A stretch of 8,183 nt of DNA, from the NCBI GenBank assembly GCA_020027415.1, contig JAHRAW010000238.1:1-8183 (forward strand), in the 5' to 3' direction. The DNA is from Gammaproteobacteria bacterium. Its GTDB lineage: Bacteria; Pseudomonadota; Gammaproteobacteria; Arenicellales; Poriferihabitantaceae. Both the position numbers and the translations under genes were made by a program. The notes beneath the pieces are model-generated. The model saw only the letters and a list, made by a program, of their open reading frames with translations. It had not been told where the DNA came from and ran no database searches. Shown piece by piece: positions 1-6,166 of the stretch. Every line of letters begins with the position of its first letter. The first letter of the stretch is position 1.

Positions 1-115
1 GTGCGCTGGCTCGGTCGGTTAATTTTATGCGTGTTGATTTTGCTCCATACCTGAAACACCGTGGGTATATTCACTTCCTTCCCAGCAGGATATAGAAAAG
101 AGTTGGGCGGCAGTT
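1..115 (-). pseudogene. C-terminal methyltransferase remnant, shifted frame, runs off window
   Basis: Reading the minus strand in a frame different from the 71-460 frame (codon boundaries at 3-5, 6-8 and so on) gives an open stretch. It contains LPPNSFLYPAGKEV followed by NIPTVFQVWSKI and continues open to the window edge. The pattern NSF...GKE...(V/I)P.VFQ(V/I)W.K is, from memory, typical of the C-terminal part of the same adenine-methyltransferase family whose N-terminus lies just upstream. The apparent junction is around 102-121, where both frames still look family-like. The missing piece would contain the NPP-type catalytic motif and much of the Rossmann fold. The gene's end is outside the window. 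An assembly error at the junction cannot be excluded. Confidence 0.6.
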
Positions 116-460
116 TTTGGGAAACAATTCATAAAACCGAGCATCGCCGGCGGAAGGTTCTATGAAGTGATAGGTGGATAAATCCACCGCCAGTTTTTGC
201 GCGGTGCGTTGGAATCGGTCAACACAAAATTGCGCAGTTTCGGGCTTGGTGTAATACTGGTCCTTATCCTGCATAGACCGTGTGGTTGCATCGCCGCTCC
301 TGCCCAACAACCGAAGCAAGTCGGGCGCATAGTGTTTTGGCGCCCGCCCTTGTTCCTGCCAGCGCAACACTGTGTTGTTGTGCAAGCCTAACTTGGCGGC
401 AATGGTCGCCGGCGAATGCGTCGCCGCGGCTTGCTTAAAATAGGCAAAAGCGGTGTTCAC
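71..460 (-). pseudogene. HTH–adenine DNA methyltransferase, 5' part, internally deleted
   Basis: The 129-residue reading frame starts at a GTG with no clear Shine-Dalgarno. Residues about 1-52 form a helix-turn-helix segment (IAAKLGLHNNTVLRWQEQG). From about residue 63 it reads as the N-terminus of an adenine-specific DNA methyltransferase: KDQYYTKPETAQFCVDRF, then FIEPSAGDARFYELFP, which is the SAM-binding motif I with Ala where the second conserved Gly is usual. Such enzymes normally run a few hundred residues, with a catalytic NPP(F/Y/W) motif after motif I. Here the frame ends only about 15 residues after motif I in unrelated residues, and C-terminal methyltransferase sequence appears at once in another frame (see 1-115). 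Inference: an internal deletion removed the catalytic motif and shifted the frame, so the product should not methylate DNA. It could still make a short DNA-binding peptide. It lies about 87 bases downstream of nrdJb in the same direction. The family call is fairly sure; pseudogene status is likely. Confidence 0.7.
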
Positions 461-547
461 CGCCGCGCGCGCAAGGCAACCGCTTGCAAGTCAGCCGCGG
501 GTTGGCGAAGCCGGTTCCGGCGCATGGCGGTCACGCAAGCCGGCCGC

Positions 548-1288
548 CTAATTGCATTTGCTGTCCCCGCAATTCAGACAAGTCAAGCAGTTGTCTAACA
601 TAATCTTGGCTTTATACATGCACTTGCCGCATAACACCGCGGTTTCCGGGAAAGCGGTTGCGTCGGGTTCGCCGGGCTCGCCGGGGTCCAGGTTGAGGTC
701 TTGCTGTTTTTTGAATTGCTTGCGCGCCTGAGCAAGCATGGTTTGTTGGTGTTGGTCAAGGCGCGGCGCGGCAATCAAGCCGATTCTTGTCAGGTGGGTT
801 TCAATTGCATCGCCAATTTCCGCGACCAACGACGGCACATATTTTCCGCCTTTGCGAAAGTAGCCGCCCTTCGGATCAAAGATGCTTTGCAACTCATCCA
901 CCAGAAAAGCAACATCGCCGCCCTTGCGAAACACCGCCGAAATGATTCGGGTCAGCGCGGAAATCCATTGGTAATGATCCATATTCTTAGAGTTGATGAA
1001 GATCTCAAACGGGCGGTGTTTCTCATAGGGCGTGCCCGGGTTGAGCAAGATGTCGTTGATGGTGATATAAAAAGCATGCTCGGAAACCGGGGTTTTGATT
1101 TTATAAGTGCAACCGACCAGCATGGGCGGGCGTTCCACCTGTTCGTGCATGTGCGCGATCTTGTTGCCCGCAGTAGCGGCGGGTTTGGCGTCCGCTACAG
1201 CCGCGGGCGGGGATGCTTTCGCGTCCGCTGCGGGCGGCGTTTTCAAAATGTTGTAATCAACAATTTTATGTTCAATTTTGAGGCTCAT
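548..1288 (-). CDS. nrdJb: NrdJb: C-terminal component of class II ribonucleotide reductase
   Basis: This 246-residue protein matches the pattern of the separate C-terminal polypeptide of split adenosylcobalamin-dependent ribonucleotide reductases, as in Pseudomonas NrdJb. Residues 17-41 are an Ala/Pro-rich linker with a repeated ADAK element. Residues about 60-175 are the conserved (TSCPD-type) domain, including TYKIKTP, HAFYITINDILLNPG, RPFEIFINSKNMDHYQW, ALTRIISAVFRKGGD and PSLVAEIGDAI. The tail carries six cysteines (C220, C223, C234, C237, C240, C245) ending CLTCLNCGDSKC, a Zn-binding or redox-relay tail. The expected role is to work with NrdJa, probably helping re-reduce the active-site cysteines after each turnover. 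The ATG at 1288 is preceded by a weak GGA eight bases upstream. It lies 82 bases after nrdJa and is probably co-transcribed with it. Length is close to that of known NrdJb proteins. Confidence 0.93.
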   Translation of the reverse strand: MSLKIEHKIVDYNILKTPPAADAKASPPAAVADAKPAATAGNKIAHMHEQVERPPMLVGCTYKIKTPVSEHAFYITINDILLNPGTPYEKHRPFEIFINSKNMDHYQWISALTRIISAVFRKGGDVAFLVDELQSIFDPKGGYFRKGGKYVPSLVAEIGDAIETHLTRIGLIAAPRLDQHQQTMLAQARKQFKKQQDLNLDPGEPGEPDATAFPETAVLCGKCMYKAKIMLDNCLTCLNCGDSKCN

Positions 1289-1335
1289 GAGAAAAGTCCG
1301 GATGGCTTGCGGTTGGCGACTCGTTTTGCCGCTTA

Positions 1336-1355
1336 GGGATGGGGGTGGGGATGGG
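1336..1355 (+). other. G-quadruplex motif between nrdJa and nrdJb
   Basis: Four runs of G (3, 5, 4 and 3 bases) are separated by loops of only 2, 1 and 2 bases on the plus strand. This fits the canonical G3+N1-7 rule with very short loops, which favour stable folding. It sits inside the 82-base nrdJa-nrdJb gap. The G-rich strand is the template strand for these genes, so their mRNA would be C-rich here. Any effect on transcription through the operon is inference. Confidence 0.5.
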
Positions 1356-1370
1356 AACGCCTGCGGCAGA

Positions 1371-3539
1371 CTAAAATCTGCCGTAATAGTGCTCTTTCAA
1401 CGCGTCATACAGGTTGGCGGCGGTATGGGTTTCGCCGTCGTATTCAATTTCTTGGTCGCCGCGCGCCGAAATGGTCTCGCCGTTGTCCAGCGTAAACTGA
1501 TAGATGGTGTTTTCCAGTTCTGATTGTTTGACTAACACGCCCTGAAACACCTCCGGGTTATAGCGGAAAGTGGTGCATCCCTTGAGCCCTTTTTGCCACG
1601 CGTAGTGGTAGATATCTTGAAAATCCTCAAACGCAAAATCGGTCGGCACATTGGCGGTTTTGGAGATGGAGGAATCAACCCACTTTTGCGCCGCCGCCTG
1701 CACATCAACATGCTGCTGCGGGGTGATATCCGCGGCGATGACGAAATAGTCGGGCAGGCGGTTGCCGCCGGGTTGGTTGCGGCTGGGCTCCTGCGCTTTG
1801 GTGTGCGGCGCCGCGTCGGGATCCACTAACTGCCGATAAGCCAACAATTCATAGGAATACACCTCCACCTTTTGCTTAGATTTCTTGCCTTCGCGGATCA
1901 CATTGCGGCTGTAGTGATGCGCGAACGACGGCTCAATGCCGTTGCTGACATTGTTGCCCAACGACAAACTGATCGTGCCGGTCGGCGCAATGGAAGTGTG
2001 ATGCGTGTAGCGGCAGCCATGCGCGGCAATTGCGTCGCGCATAGATTGCGGAAACTGCTGCATATACATACTATACAAGCCCATCAGCACCGAACCTTTA
2101 ACGCGGTCGCCGAGTTGATAGCCGTCCTCGCGCAGACGCGGGCGGCGTCTGAGCATTTCGTTCGTTACCGTAAATTCCTGTTGCAGAATCGGCGCGCCGC
2201 CTTTTTCTTGGGCGAGTTGGAGACCGGTCTCCCAGCCCACCGTAGCCAGTTCCTTGGCGACTCGTTCGGTGAAGGTCAGCGATTCGGCGTTGCCGTATTT
2301 TATGCGTAGCATGGTCAGCGTTGAGCCAAGCCCAAGAAACCCCATGCCGTGTCGGCGTTTGCTCATCATTTCGTCGCGCTGAGGGGCAAGCGGCAACTCG
2401 TTGATTTCTACCACGTTATCCAACATGCGCGAGAAAATGGCGACCACTTTGCGATACTTTTCCCAGTCAAAACGCGCCGCATCAGAAAACGGGTTTTCCA
2501 CAAATTGCGCCAGATTGACCGAACCCAGCAGGCACGCGCCATACGGCGGCAGGGGCTGTTCGCCGCACGGGTTGGTGGCGCGGATGTTCTCGCAGAACCA
2601 GTTATTGTTCATATGGTTGACGCGGTCAATCAGGATGAAGCCCGGCTCGGCGTACTCATAAGTGGAAGTCATAATCAAATCCCACAACTCCTTTGCCGCA
2701 ATCGTGCGATACACGCGACAGGCGACTTGCCCGTATTCGTTGGTGGTGTAGGATTGGTGTTGCGAACAGTCGCGCCAGATGATGGTATGGTCGCCGCTTT
2801 CCAGTTCTTTGGCGGACGCCGGGAACGACAATTGCCACGGCTCACCAGCGGCGACCGCTTGCATAAACTCATCGGTAATCAGGCATGACATATTGAATTG
2901 ACGCAGCCTGCCGTGCGCTTGTTTGGCGCGGATAAATTCCATGATGTCCGGATGGCTAATATCAAAAGTTCCCATCTGCGCGCCGCGCCGCCCGCCCGCC
3001 GAAGACACCGTGAAACACATGGAATCAAAGATATCCATAAACGACAGCGGTCCGGAGGTATACGCGCCGGCGCCGCTGACAAAAGCGCCCTTCGGACGCA
3101 AGGTGGAAAACTCATAGCCGATGCCGCAACCGGCTTTCAAGGTTAACCCCGCTTCATGCACCGACACCAACACGCCGTCCATGGAATCCGGAATCGTGCG
3201 CGACACCGTGCAATTAATGGTGCTGGTGGCGGGTTTATGCGCGCGCGCGCCGGCGTTGGAGACGATGCGTCCGCCCGGAATGGCGCCATTCTGCAACGCC
3301 CATAAAAATTTTTCACGCCACTCCTGTTGCTTTTGCTCGCCTTCTTCCACCTCCGACAGGGTGTCGGCAATGCGCGCAAAAGTGGCGTTAATGTCGGCAT
3401 CCAGCGGTTCGCCGTGCATGCTTTTAAGGCGATATTTCTTATCCCATATATCCCACGCAGCCGGCTGTAGGGCGATTTCGGTTGGTTCGGCGCGATTGTC
3501 ATCGGCGCGGTGCTGGGCTGCTGCTGAGTGGGCCGGCAT
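1371..3539 (-). CDS. nrdJa: NrdJa: adenosylcobalamin-dependent (class II) ribonucleotide reductase, catalytic part
   Basis: This 722-residue enzyme reduces ribonucleotides to deoxyribonucleotides in the cytoplasm. Class II enzymes generate the thiyl radical from B12, so they need neither oxygen nor a radical-storing subunit. Visible landmarks are C110 in STINCTVSR, the first cysteine of the redox pair; the active-site triad N323-C325-E327 in NPCGEQPLPP, where C325 is the thiyl-radical residue by family analogy; and C336 in YGACLLGSVNL, the likely partner cysteine. Others are a Gly-rich segment around 137-142 (GCGIGY), HGMGFLGLGSTL around 397-408, and the phosphate-binding loop SIAPTGTISL at 516-525. 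The protein stops after GCTTFRYNPEVFQGVL and a short tail; the Cys-rich C-terminus found in one-piece NrdJ enzymes is encoded separately by the downstream nrdJb. The ATG at 3539 follows a weak GAG-type Shine-Dalgarno (gagtaaagacag). A candidate promoter lies at 3707-3715. I see no cobalamin riboswitch in the 5' leader. Confidence 0.95.
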   Translation of the reverse strand: MPAHSAAAQHRADDNRAEPTEIALQPAAWDIWDKKYRLKSMHGEPLDADINATFARIADTLSEVEEGEQKQQEWREKFLWALQNGAIPGGRIVSNAGARAHKPATSTINCTVSRTIPDSMDGVLVSVHEAGLTLKAGCGIGYEFSTLRPKGAFVSGAGAYTSGPLSFMDIFDSMCFTVSSAGGRRGAQMGTFDISHPDIMEFIRAKQAHGRLRQFNMSCLITDEFMQAVAAGEPWQLSFPASAKELESGDHTIIWRDCSQHQSYTTNEYGQVACRVYRTIAAKELWDLIMTSTYEYAEPGFILIDRVNHMNNNWFCENIRATNPCGEQPLPPYGACLLGSVNLAQFVENPFSDAARFDWEKYRKVVAIFSRMLDNVVEINELPLAPQRDEMMSKRRHGMGFLGLGSTLTMLRIKYGNAESLTFTERVAKELATVGWETGLQLAQEKGGAPILQQEFTVTNEMLRRRPRLREDGYQLGDRVKGSVLMGLYSMYMQQFPQSMRDAIAAHGCRYTHHTSIAPTGTISLSLGNNVSNGIEPSFAHHYSRNVIREGKKSKQKVEVYSYELLAYRQLVDPDAAPHTKAQEPSRNQPGGNRLPDYFVIAADITPQQHVDVQAAAQKWVDSSISKTANVPTDFAFEDFQDIYHYAWQKGLKGCTTFRYNPEVFQGVLVKQSELENTIYQFTLDNGETISARGDQEIEYDGETHTAANLYDALKEHYYGRF

Positions 3540-3706
3540 CTGTCTTTACTCGTCGTAGATCAGTCAGTGATTCGGGTGGTTTATCTTGGGTTCGCCGCCC
3601 GCGGATGCGGTTTCGGTAGCCGCCAATCCAGCAACAAATACCTGCAACTCGGCGCCGATAAAAAACTGCGCCGAAACTCTGGGCGGCGAAAAACCTGACT
3701 AGGGAG

Positions 3707-3715
3707 TGTATACCA
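3707..3715 (-). promoter_or_regulatory. Candidate extended -10 promoter for nrdJa
   Basis: The minus strand reads TGGTATACA, an extended -10 (TGn followed by a TATAAT-like hexamer with four of six matches). It lies 168 bases upstream of the nrdJa start. No good TTGACA-like -35 is present at 16-18 bases; that position is occupied by the repeat/palindrome cluster at 3728-3759. The promoter would leave a leader of about 160 bases. The call rests on motif resemblance alone. Confidence 0.35.
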
Positions 3716-3727
3716 AGTGGCGGAATT

Positions 3728-3759
3728 TTGCAGTGGATTGCAATCGATTGCAGTGGATT
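3728..3759. repeat. 12-bp direct repeats flanking a 14-bp palindrome, candidate operator
   Basis: The 12-mer TTGCAGTGGATT occurs at 3728-3739 and again at 3748-3759, exactly 20 bases apart, about two helical turns. Between and overlapping them is the perfect palindrome TGCAATCGATTGCA at 3739-3752. The cluster begins a few bases after the waaF stop codon and covers the -35 region of the candidate nrdJa promoter. That position suits a dimeric regulator. It does not resemble the NrdR box as I know it. There is no T-tract, so it is not a rho-independent terminator. Confidence 0.45.
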
Positions 3760-3763
3760 TGAC

Positions 3764-4798
3764 TTATTTAATCTGCGCAAGCACCCGCTCTGGGCTTAAT
3801 TTGTTAAGGCAGTTGACATGCCCAAAGCGGCAGGTGCGTTGGAAACATGGGCTGCAGTGCAGTGGTAACGCGAGGCAATCGCGCCGCCCGCGCGCGGTCA
3901 GCGGCGGCGTGAAAGTCGCGCTGGAAGAGCCGTAGAGCGCAATCACATGGCAGCCGCTGGCGGCCGCCACATGCAACAAACCAGAGTCATTGGTCACCGC
4001 ATACTGCGCCAGCGAGAGCAAATCAATCGCTTGGCCAAGCGTGGTGCGCCCAGTTAAATCGGCGCAGCGGTGCCGGCACAGTTCGGCGATGCGCGCGGCG
4101 ATGGCTTGATCGTTTTGTGAGCCAAGCAACCACACCTGCCGACCCTGTTGCAGTTGGCGCTTGGCGACCGCCGCGAAATGCTCGGCGGGCCACTGCTTGG
4201 CGGGACCATATTCAGCCCCCGGGCAAAGCGCCACCGCCTTCTTCTCGGCGGCGTCGGCAAGGTTGAAGCGGGCCGCGGTGGCGTTTGCCGACGCGCGTTT
4301 CACCGCCAGTTTCGGTTGCGGAATCGCGTCCGCCTGCAGCGCGGCGGCGGGCGCTGATTTAGGCAAGCCGAGCGCCACAAAACGCTGTACGTTCATCGGC
4401 ATCGCCGCGCGGTTGAGGCGGCGAATATCGTTCAGCAGCCCCCACCGCTGTTCGCCGACATAGCCGGTGCGCGTGGGAATGTTCGCGAACCACGGCACCA
4501 ACGCCGCCTTAAGCGAGTTTGGCAGCACGATCGCGCGGTCAAATTGGGATTGCCTGAGCCGCCGCCCCAACGCCCACCGCGCGCGCAAGTTGAGTTCGCC
4601 ATGCCCGACCGGCATACACAGCGCCGCCTCCACTTCCGGCATGCGCTCCAATATTTGAACGCTCCAAGGCGGCGCCAGCACCTGCAACGCGGCGCGTGGG
4701 TGGGCTTGTTTTAGAACCTTGAACAGGCTTTGCGCCATTACCATATCGCCGACCCAAGACGGACCGACAATTAGGATTTTGCGCGCGCGGACGGGCAT
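3764..4798 (-). CDS. waaF: ADP-heptose:LPS heptosyltransferase II (WaaF)
   Basis: This GT9-family enzyme transfers the second L-glycero-D-manno-heptose from ADP-heptose to the inner core of lipopolysaccharide at the cytoplasmic face of the inner membrane. From the ATG at 4798 the protein is 344 residues, close to the usual size of about 345-350. The N-terminal Rossmann domain begins KILIVGPSWVGDMVMAQSL; D18 corresponds to the likely catalytic base of the family. The C-terminal nucleotide-sugar domain shows CPGAEYGPAKQWPAEHF (192-208), TNDSGLLHVAAASG (269-282), ALYGSSSATFTPPL (287-300) and the family tail CSPCFQRTCRFGHVNCL (315-331). The open frame extends upstream to 4951, but those 51 residues are Arg/Ala-rich, overlap the zinc-finger gene and precede the family's normal start. 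It is the third gene of an ilvE/zinc-finger/waaF run, 95 bases after the second. Its stop lies directly before the repeat cluster upstream of nrdJa. Confidence 0.95.
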   Translation of the reverse strand: MPVRARKILIVGPSWVGDMVMAQSLFKVLKQAHPRAALQVLAPPWSVQILERMPEVEAALCMPVGHGELNLRARWALGRRLRQSQFDRAIVLPNSLKAALVPWFANIPTRTGYVGEQRWGLLNDIRRLNRAAMPMNVQRFVALGLPKSAPAAALQADAIPQPKLAVKRASANATAARFNLADAAEKKAVALCPGAEYGPAKQWPAEHFAAVAKRQLQQGRQVWLLGSQNDQAIAARIAELCRHRCADLTGRTTLGQAIDLLSLAQYAVTNDSGLLHVAAASGCHVIALYGSSSATFTPPLTARGRRDCLALPLHCSPCFQRTCRFGHVNCLNKLSPERVLAQIK

Positions 4799-4893
4799 GG
4801 TGAACCGGGCGCAGAAAGACTCGCGGCTTGCCGGTGCGCGGCTACGAGTTGCACGATTTCGCCAAGTAGCAGCGATTCGCCAAGCGGCAACCT

Positions 4894-5118
4894 TCAGTGC
4901 GCGGCTGCGGCGGTGCTGACCAGTACATACACCGTGCCGCAATAGGGGCATGTTTGTTCATTGCCATGCTCGGTAGGGCGGTTCTGCATCGGCAGATACA
5001 CTTTGGGATGCGAATCCCACAAGCGTTTGCCGGGTGGCGGGCAATGCAACGGCAATTGCTCGGCGGTGATTTCCACCCGCTGTCGGGTATTGGGCTGTTC
5101 GGGATCTGGTTCAAACAT
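4894..5118 (-). CDS. Small CHCC zinc-finger protein
   Basis: This 74-residue protein belongs to the zf-CHCC family (related to the zinc-binding module of mitochondrial complex I subunit NDUFS6). The zinc ligands are visible as C26, H37, C57 and C60, in HCPPPGKRLWDSHPKVYLP and TCPYCGTVYVL. The precise role of the stand-alone bacterial proteins is not established, as far as I know. The start codon lies inside the end of ilvE: the eight bases ATGTTTGA hold both this ATG and the ilvE TGA, so translation is probably coupled. The ilvE/zinc-finger/waaF order recurs in beta- and gammaproteobacteria, which supports both the identity and the start. The short Ala-rich end (STAAAAH) looks natural. Confidence 0.9.
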   Translation of the reverse strand: MFEPDPEQPNTRQRVEITAEQLPLHCPPPGKRLWDSHPKVYLPMQNRPTEHGNEQTCPYCGTVYVLVSTAAAAH

Positions 5119-6031
5119 AGGTTAGCCACTCGCGGTATTGCGGGAGGCGGCCATAAACCGCATCAAAAAACTGACTCTGGATTGCCTCGGTAATCGGACC
5201 GCGGTCGCCGTTGCCGATTTTGCGGTTATCCAACTCTCGAATGGGCGTAACCTCGGCCGCGGTGCCGGTGAAAAACGCTTCATCGCAGATATACACTTCG
5301 TCCCGCGTGATGCGTTTTTCCACCAGTTGCAAGCCTTGCGCGGCCAGCAACTGAATGACCGTGTTGCGGGTGATGCCGTCCAACGCCGAGGTCAAGTCCG
5401 GGGTGTAGACCACGCCGTTGCGCACCACGAACAGGTTTTCGCCGGAGCCCTCCATTACATAGCCGTCGGTGTCCAGCAGCAGGGCTTCGTCATAGCCGGT
5501 TTCCACCGCTTCCTGCAACGCCAAAATGGAATTAATATAGTGTCCGTTGGCTTTGGCGCGGCACATGCTGACATTGACATGATGCCGCGCATACGACGAG
5601 ACGCGCACGCGAATGCCATGTTTCAGGTTCTCCTCGCCGAGATAGGAACCCCACTCCCACGCCGCCACGGTAACATGCACGCTCAGTTTGTCGGCGCGAA
5701 TTCCCATGTCTTCGGCGCCGTAAAACGCCATCGGGCGCAGATACGCCGAGTCCAGATGGTTGCGTTTGACAACTTCCCGCTGCGCTTCAATTAAGGCGTC
5801 CGCGTCATAGGGAATTTTCATGTTGAGGATATGCGCCGAGCGCAGCAGGCGGTCGGTGTGTTCGCGCAGGCGAAAAATGGCGGTGCCTTGGTCGGTGTGA
5901 TAGGCGCGCACGCCCTCAAACACGCCCAAGCCATAATGCAGCGTGTGGGTTAATACATGCACCCGTGCTTCGCGCCAAGGCACGAATTCCCCGTCCATCC
6001 AGATTACGCCGTCGCGGTCGCTAAATGACAT
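5111..6031 (-). CDS. ilvE: Branched-chain-amino-acid aminotransferase
   Basis: This PLP-dependent class IV aminotransferase catalyses the last step of valine, leucine and isoleucine synthesis, moving the amino group of glutamate to the branched 2-oxo acid. From the ATG at 6031 the protein is 306 residues, the normal size. Family landmarks are GVIWMDGEFVPW (8-19), THTLHYGLGVFEGVRAY (28-44), RLREHTDRLLRSA (54-66), the PLP-binding lysine K160 in CRAKANGHYINS, EALLLDTDGYVMEGSGENLF (182-201), LDGITRNTVI and DEAFFTGTAAEVTPI near the C-terminus. The open frame extends 15 codons further upstream, but the chosen ATG has a good GGAG nine bases before it and fits the family start. It heads the minus-strand run with the zinc-finger gene, which it overlaps by 8 bases, and waaF. 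A perfect TATAAT lies about 95 bases upstream. No attenuator-like leader peptide was recognised. Confidence 0.96.
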   Translation of the reverse strand: MSFSDRDGVIWMDGEFVPWREARVHVLTHTLHYGLGVFEGVRAYHTDQGTAIFRLREHTDRLLRSAHILNMKIPYDADALIEAQREVVKRNHLDSAYLRPMAFYGAEDMGIRADKLSVHVTVAAWEWGSYLGEENLKHGIRVRVSSYARHHVNVSMCRAKANGHYINSILALQEAVETGYDEALLLDTDGYVMEGSGENLFVVRNGVVYTPDLTSALDGITRNTVIQLLAAQGLQLVEKRITRDEVYICDEAFFTGTAAEVTPIRELDNRKIGNGDRGPITEAIQSQFFDAVYGRLPQYREWLTYV

Positions 6032-6040
6032 TTTGTTGAA

Positions 6041-6044
6041 CTCC
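6041..6044 (-). promoter_or_regulatory. Shine-Dalgarno site of ilvE
   Basis: The minus strand reads GGAG nine bases before the ATG at 6031. This decides the ilvE start against the in-frame codons up to 6076, which have no comparable site. Confidence 0.7.
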
Positions 6045-6124
6045 AATAAAAATGATTGACAAACTCCCGCGCACACGGTTCGCGGTTCGCGTTTTTCCGC
6101 CGGCGGTCAATTGGGGCAACGTGC

Positions 6125-6131
6125 TATTATA
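6125..6131. promoter_or_regulatory. Overlapping divergent -10 elements (ilvE and the plus-strand genes)
   Basis: The plus-strand heptamer TATTATA reads as a perfect TATAAT on the minus strand (6131-6126), pointing toward ilvE. It reads as TATTAT on the plus strand (6125-6130), where a preceding TGC makes an extended -10 pointing toward the 37-codon ORF and the COG3146 gene. Neither direction has a convincing -35. Shared or overlapping -10s occur in bidirectional bacterial promoters. The minus-strand assignment is the stronger of the two. Confidence 0.45.
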
Positions 6132-6166
6132 GCCGGCTAATTGCTGTCACCCTATTTTTTTGCGAT

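Noticed and set aside
510..521. 12-bp palindrome GCCGGTTCCGGC downstream of nrdJb, considered as a terminator
   Set aside because: There is no T-tract on either side and the loop is too small; such palindromes are common in this GC-rich sequence.
3238..3251. Alternating GC run inside nrdJa, considered as a Z-DNA element
   Set aside because: It lies within well-conserved coding sequence (the Ala/Arg codons of the GARAHKP segment) and is explained by codon use.
701..3558. Several plus-strand ORFs of 80-211 codons opposite nrdJa and nrdJb
   Set aside because: They are antisense shadows of confidently identified genes and show no recognisable motifs of their own.
3540..3710. Cobalamin riboswitch upstream of the B12-dependent nrdJa
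   Set aside because: I could not find the conserved B12-box bases on the minus strand.
3499..3780. 93-residue minus-strand ORF across the waaF-nrdJa gap
   Set aside because: It overlaps the ends of both genes, has no recognisable domain and is Arg/Ser-rich, as expected of a chance frame in GC-rich DNA.
4799..4951. 51-residue upstream extension of the waaF frame
   Set aside because: It is Arg/Ala-rich, overlaps the zinc-finger gene and precedes the normal family start MPVRARKILIVGPSWVGD.
6032..6076. 15-codon upstream extension of ilvE
   Set aside because: The ATG at 6031 has a good GGAG and matches the usual family N-terminus; the extension does neither.
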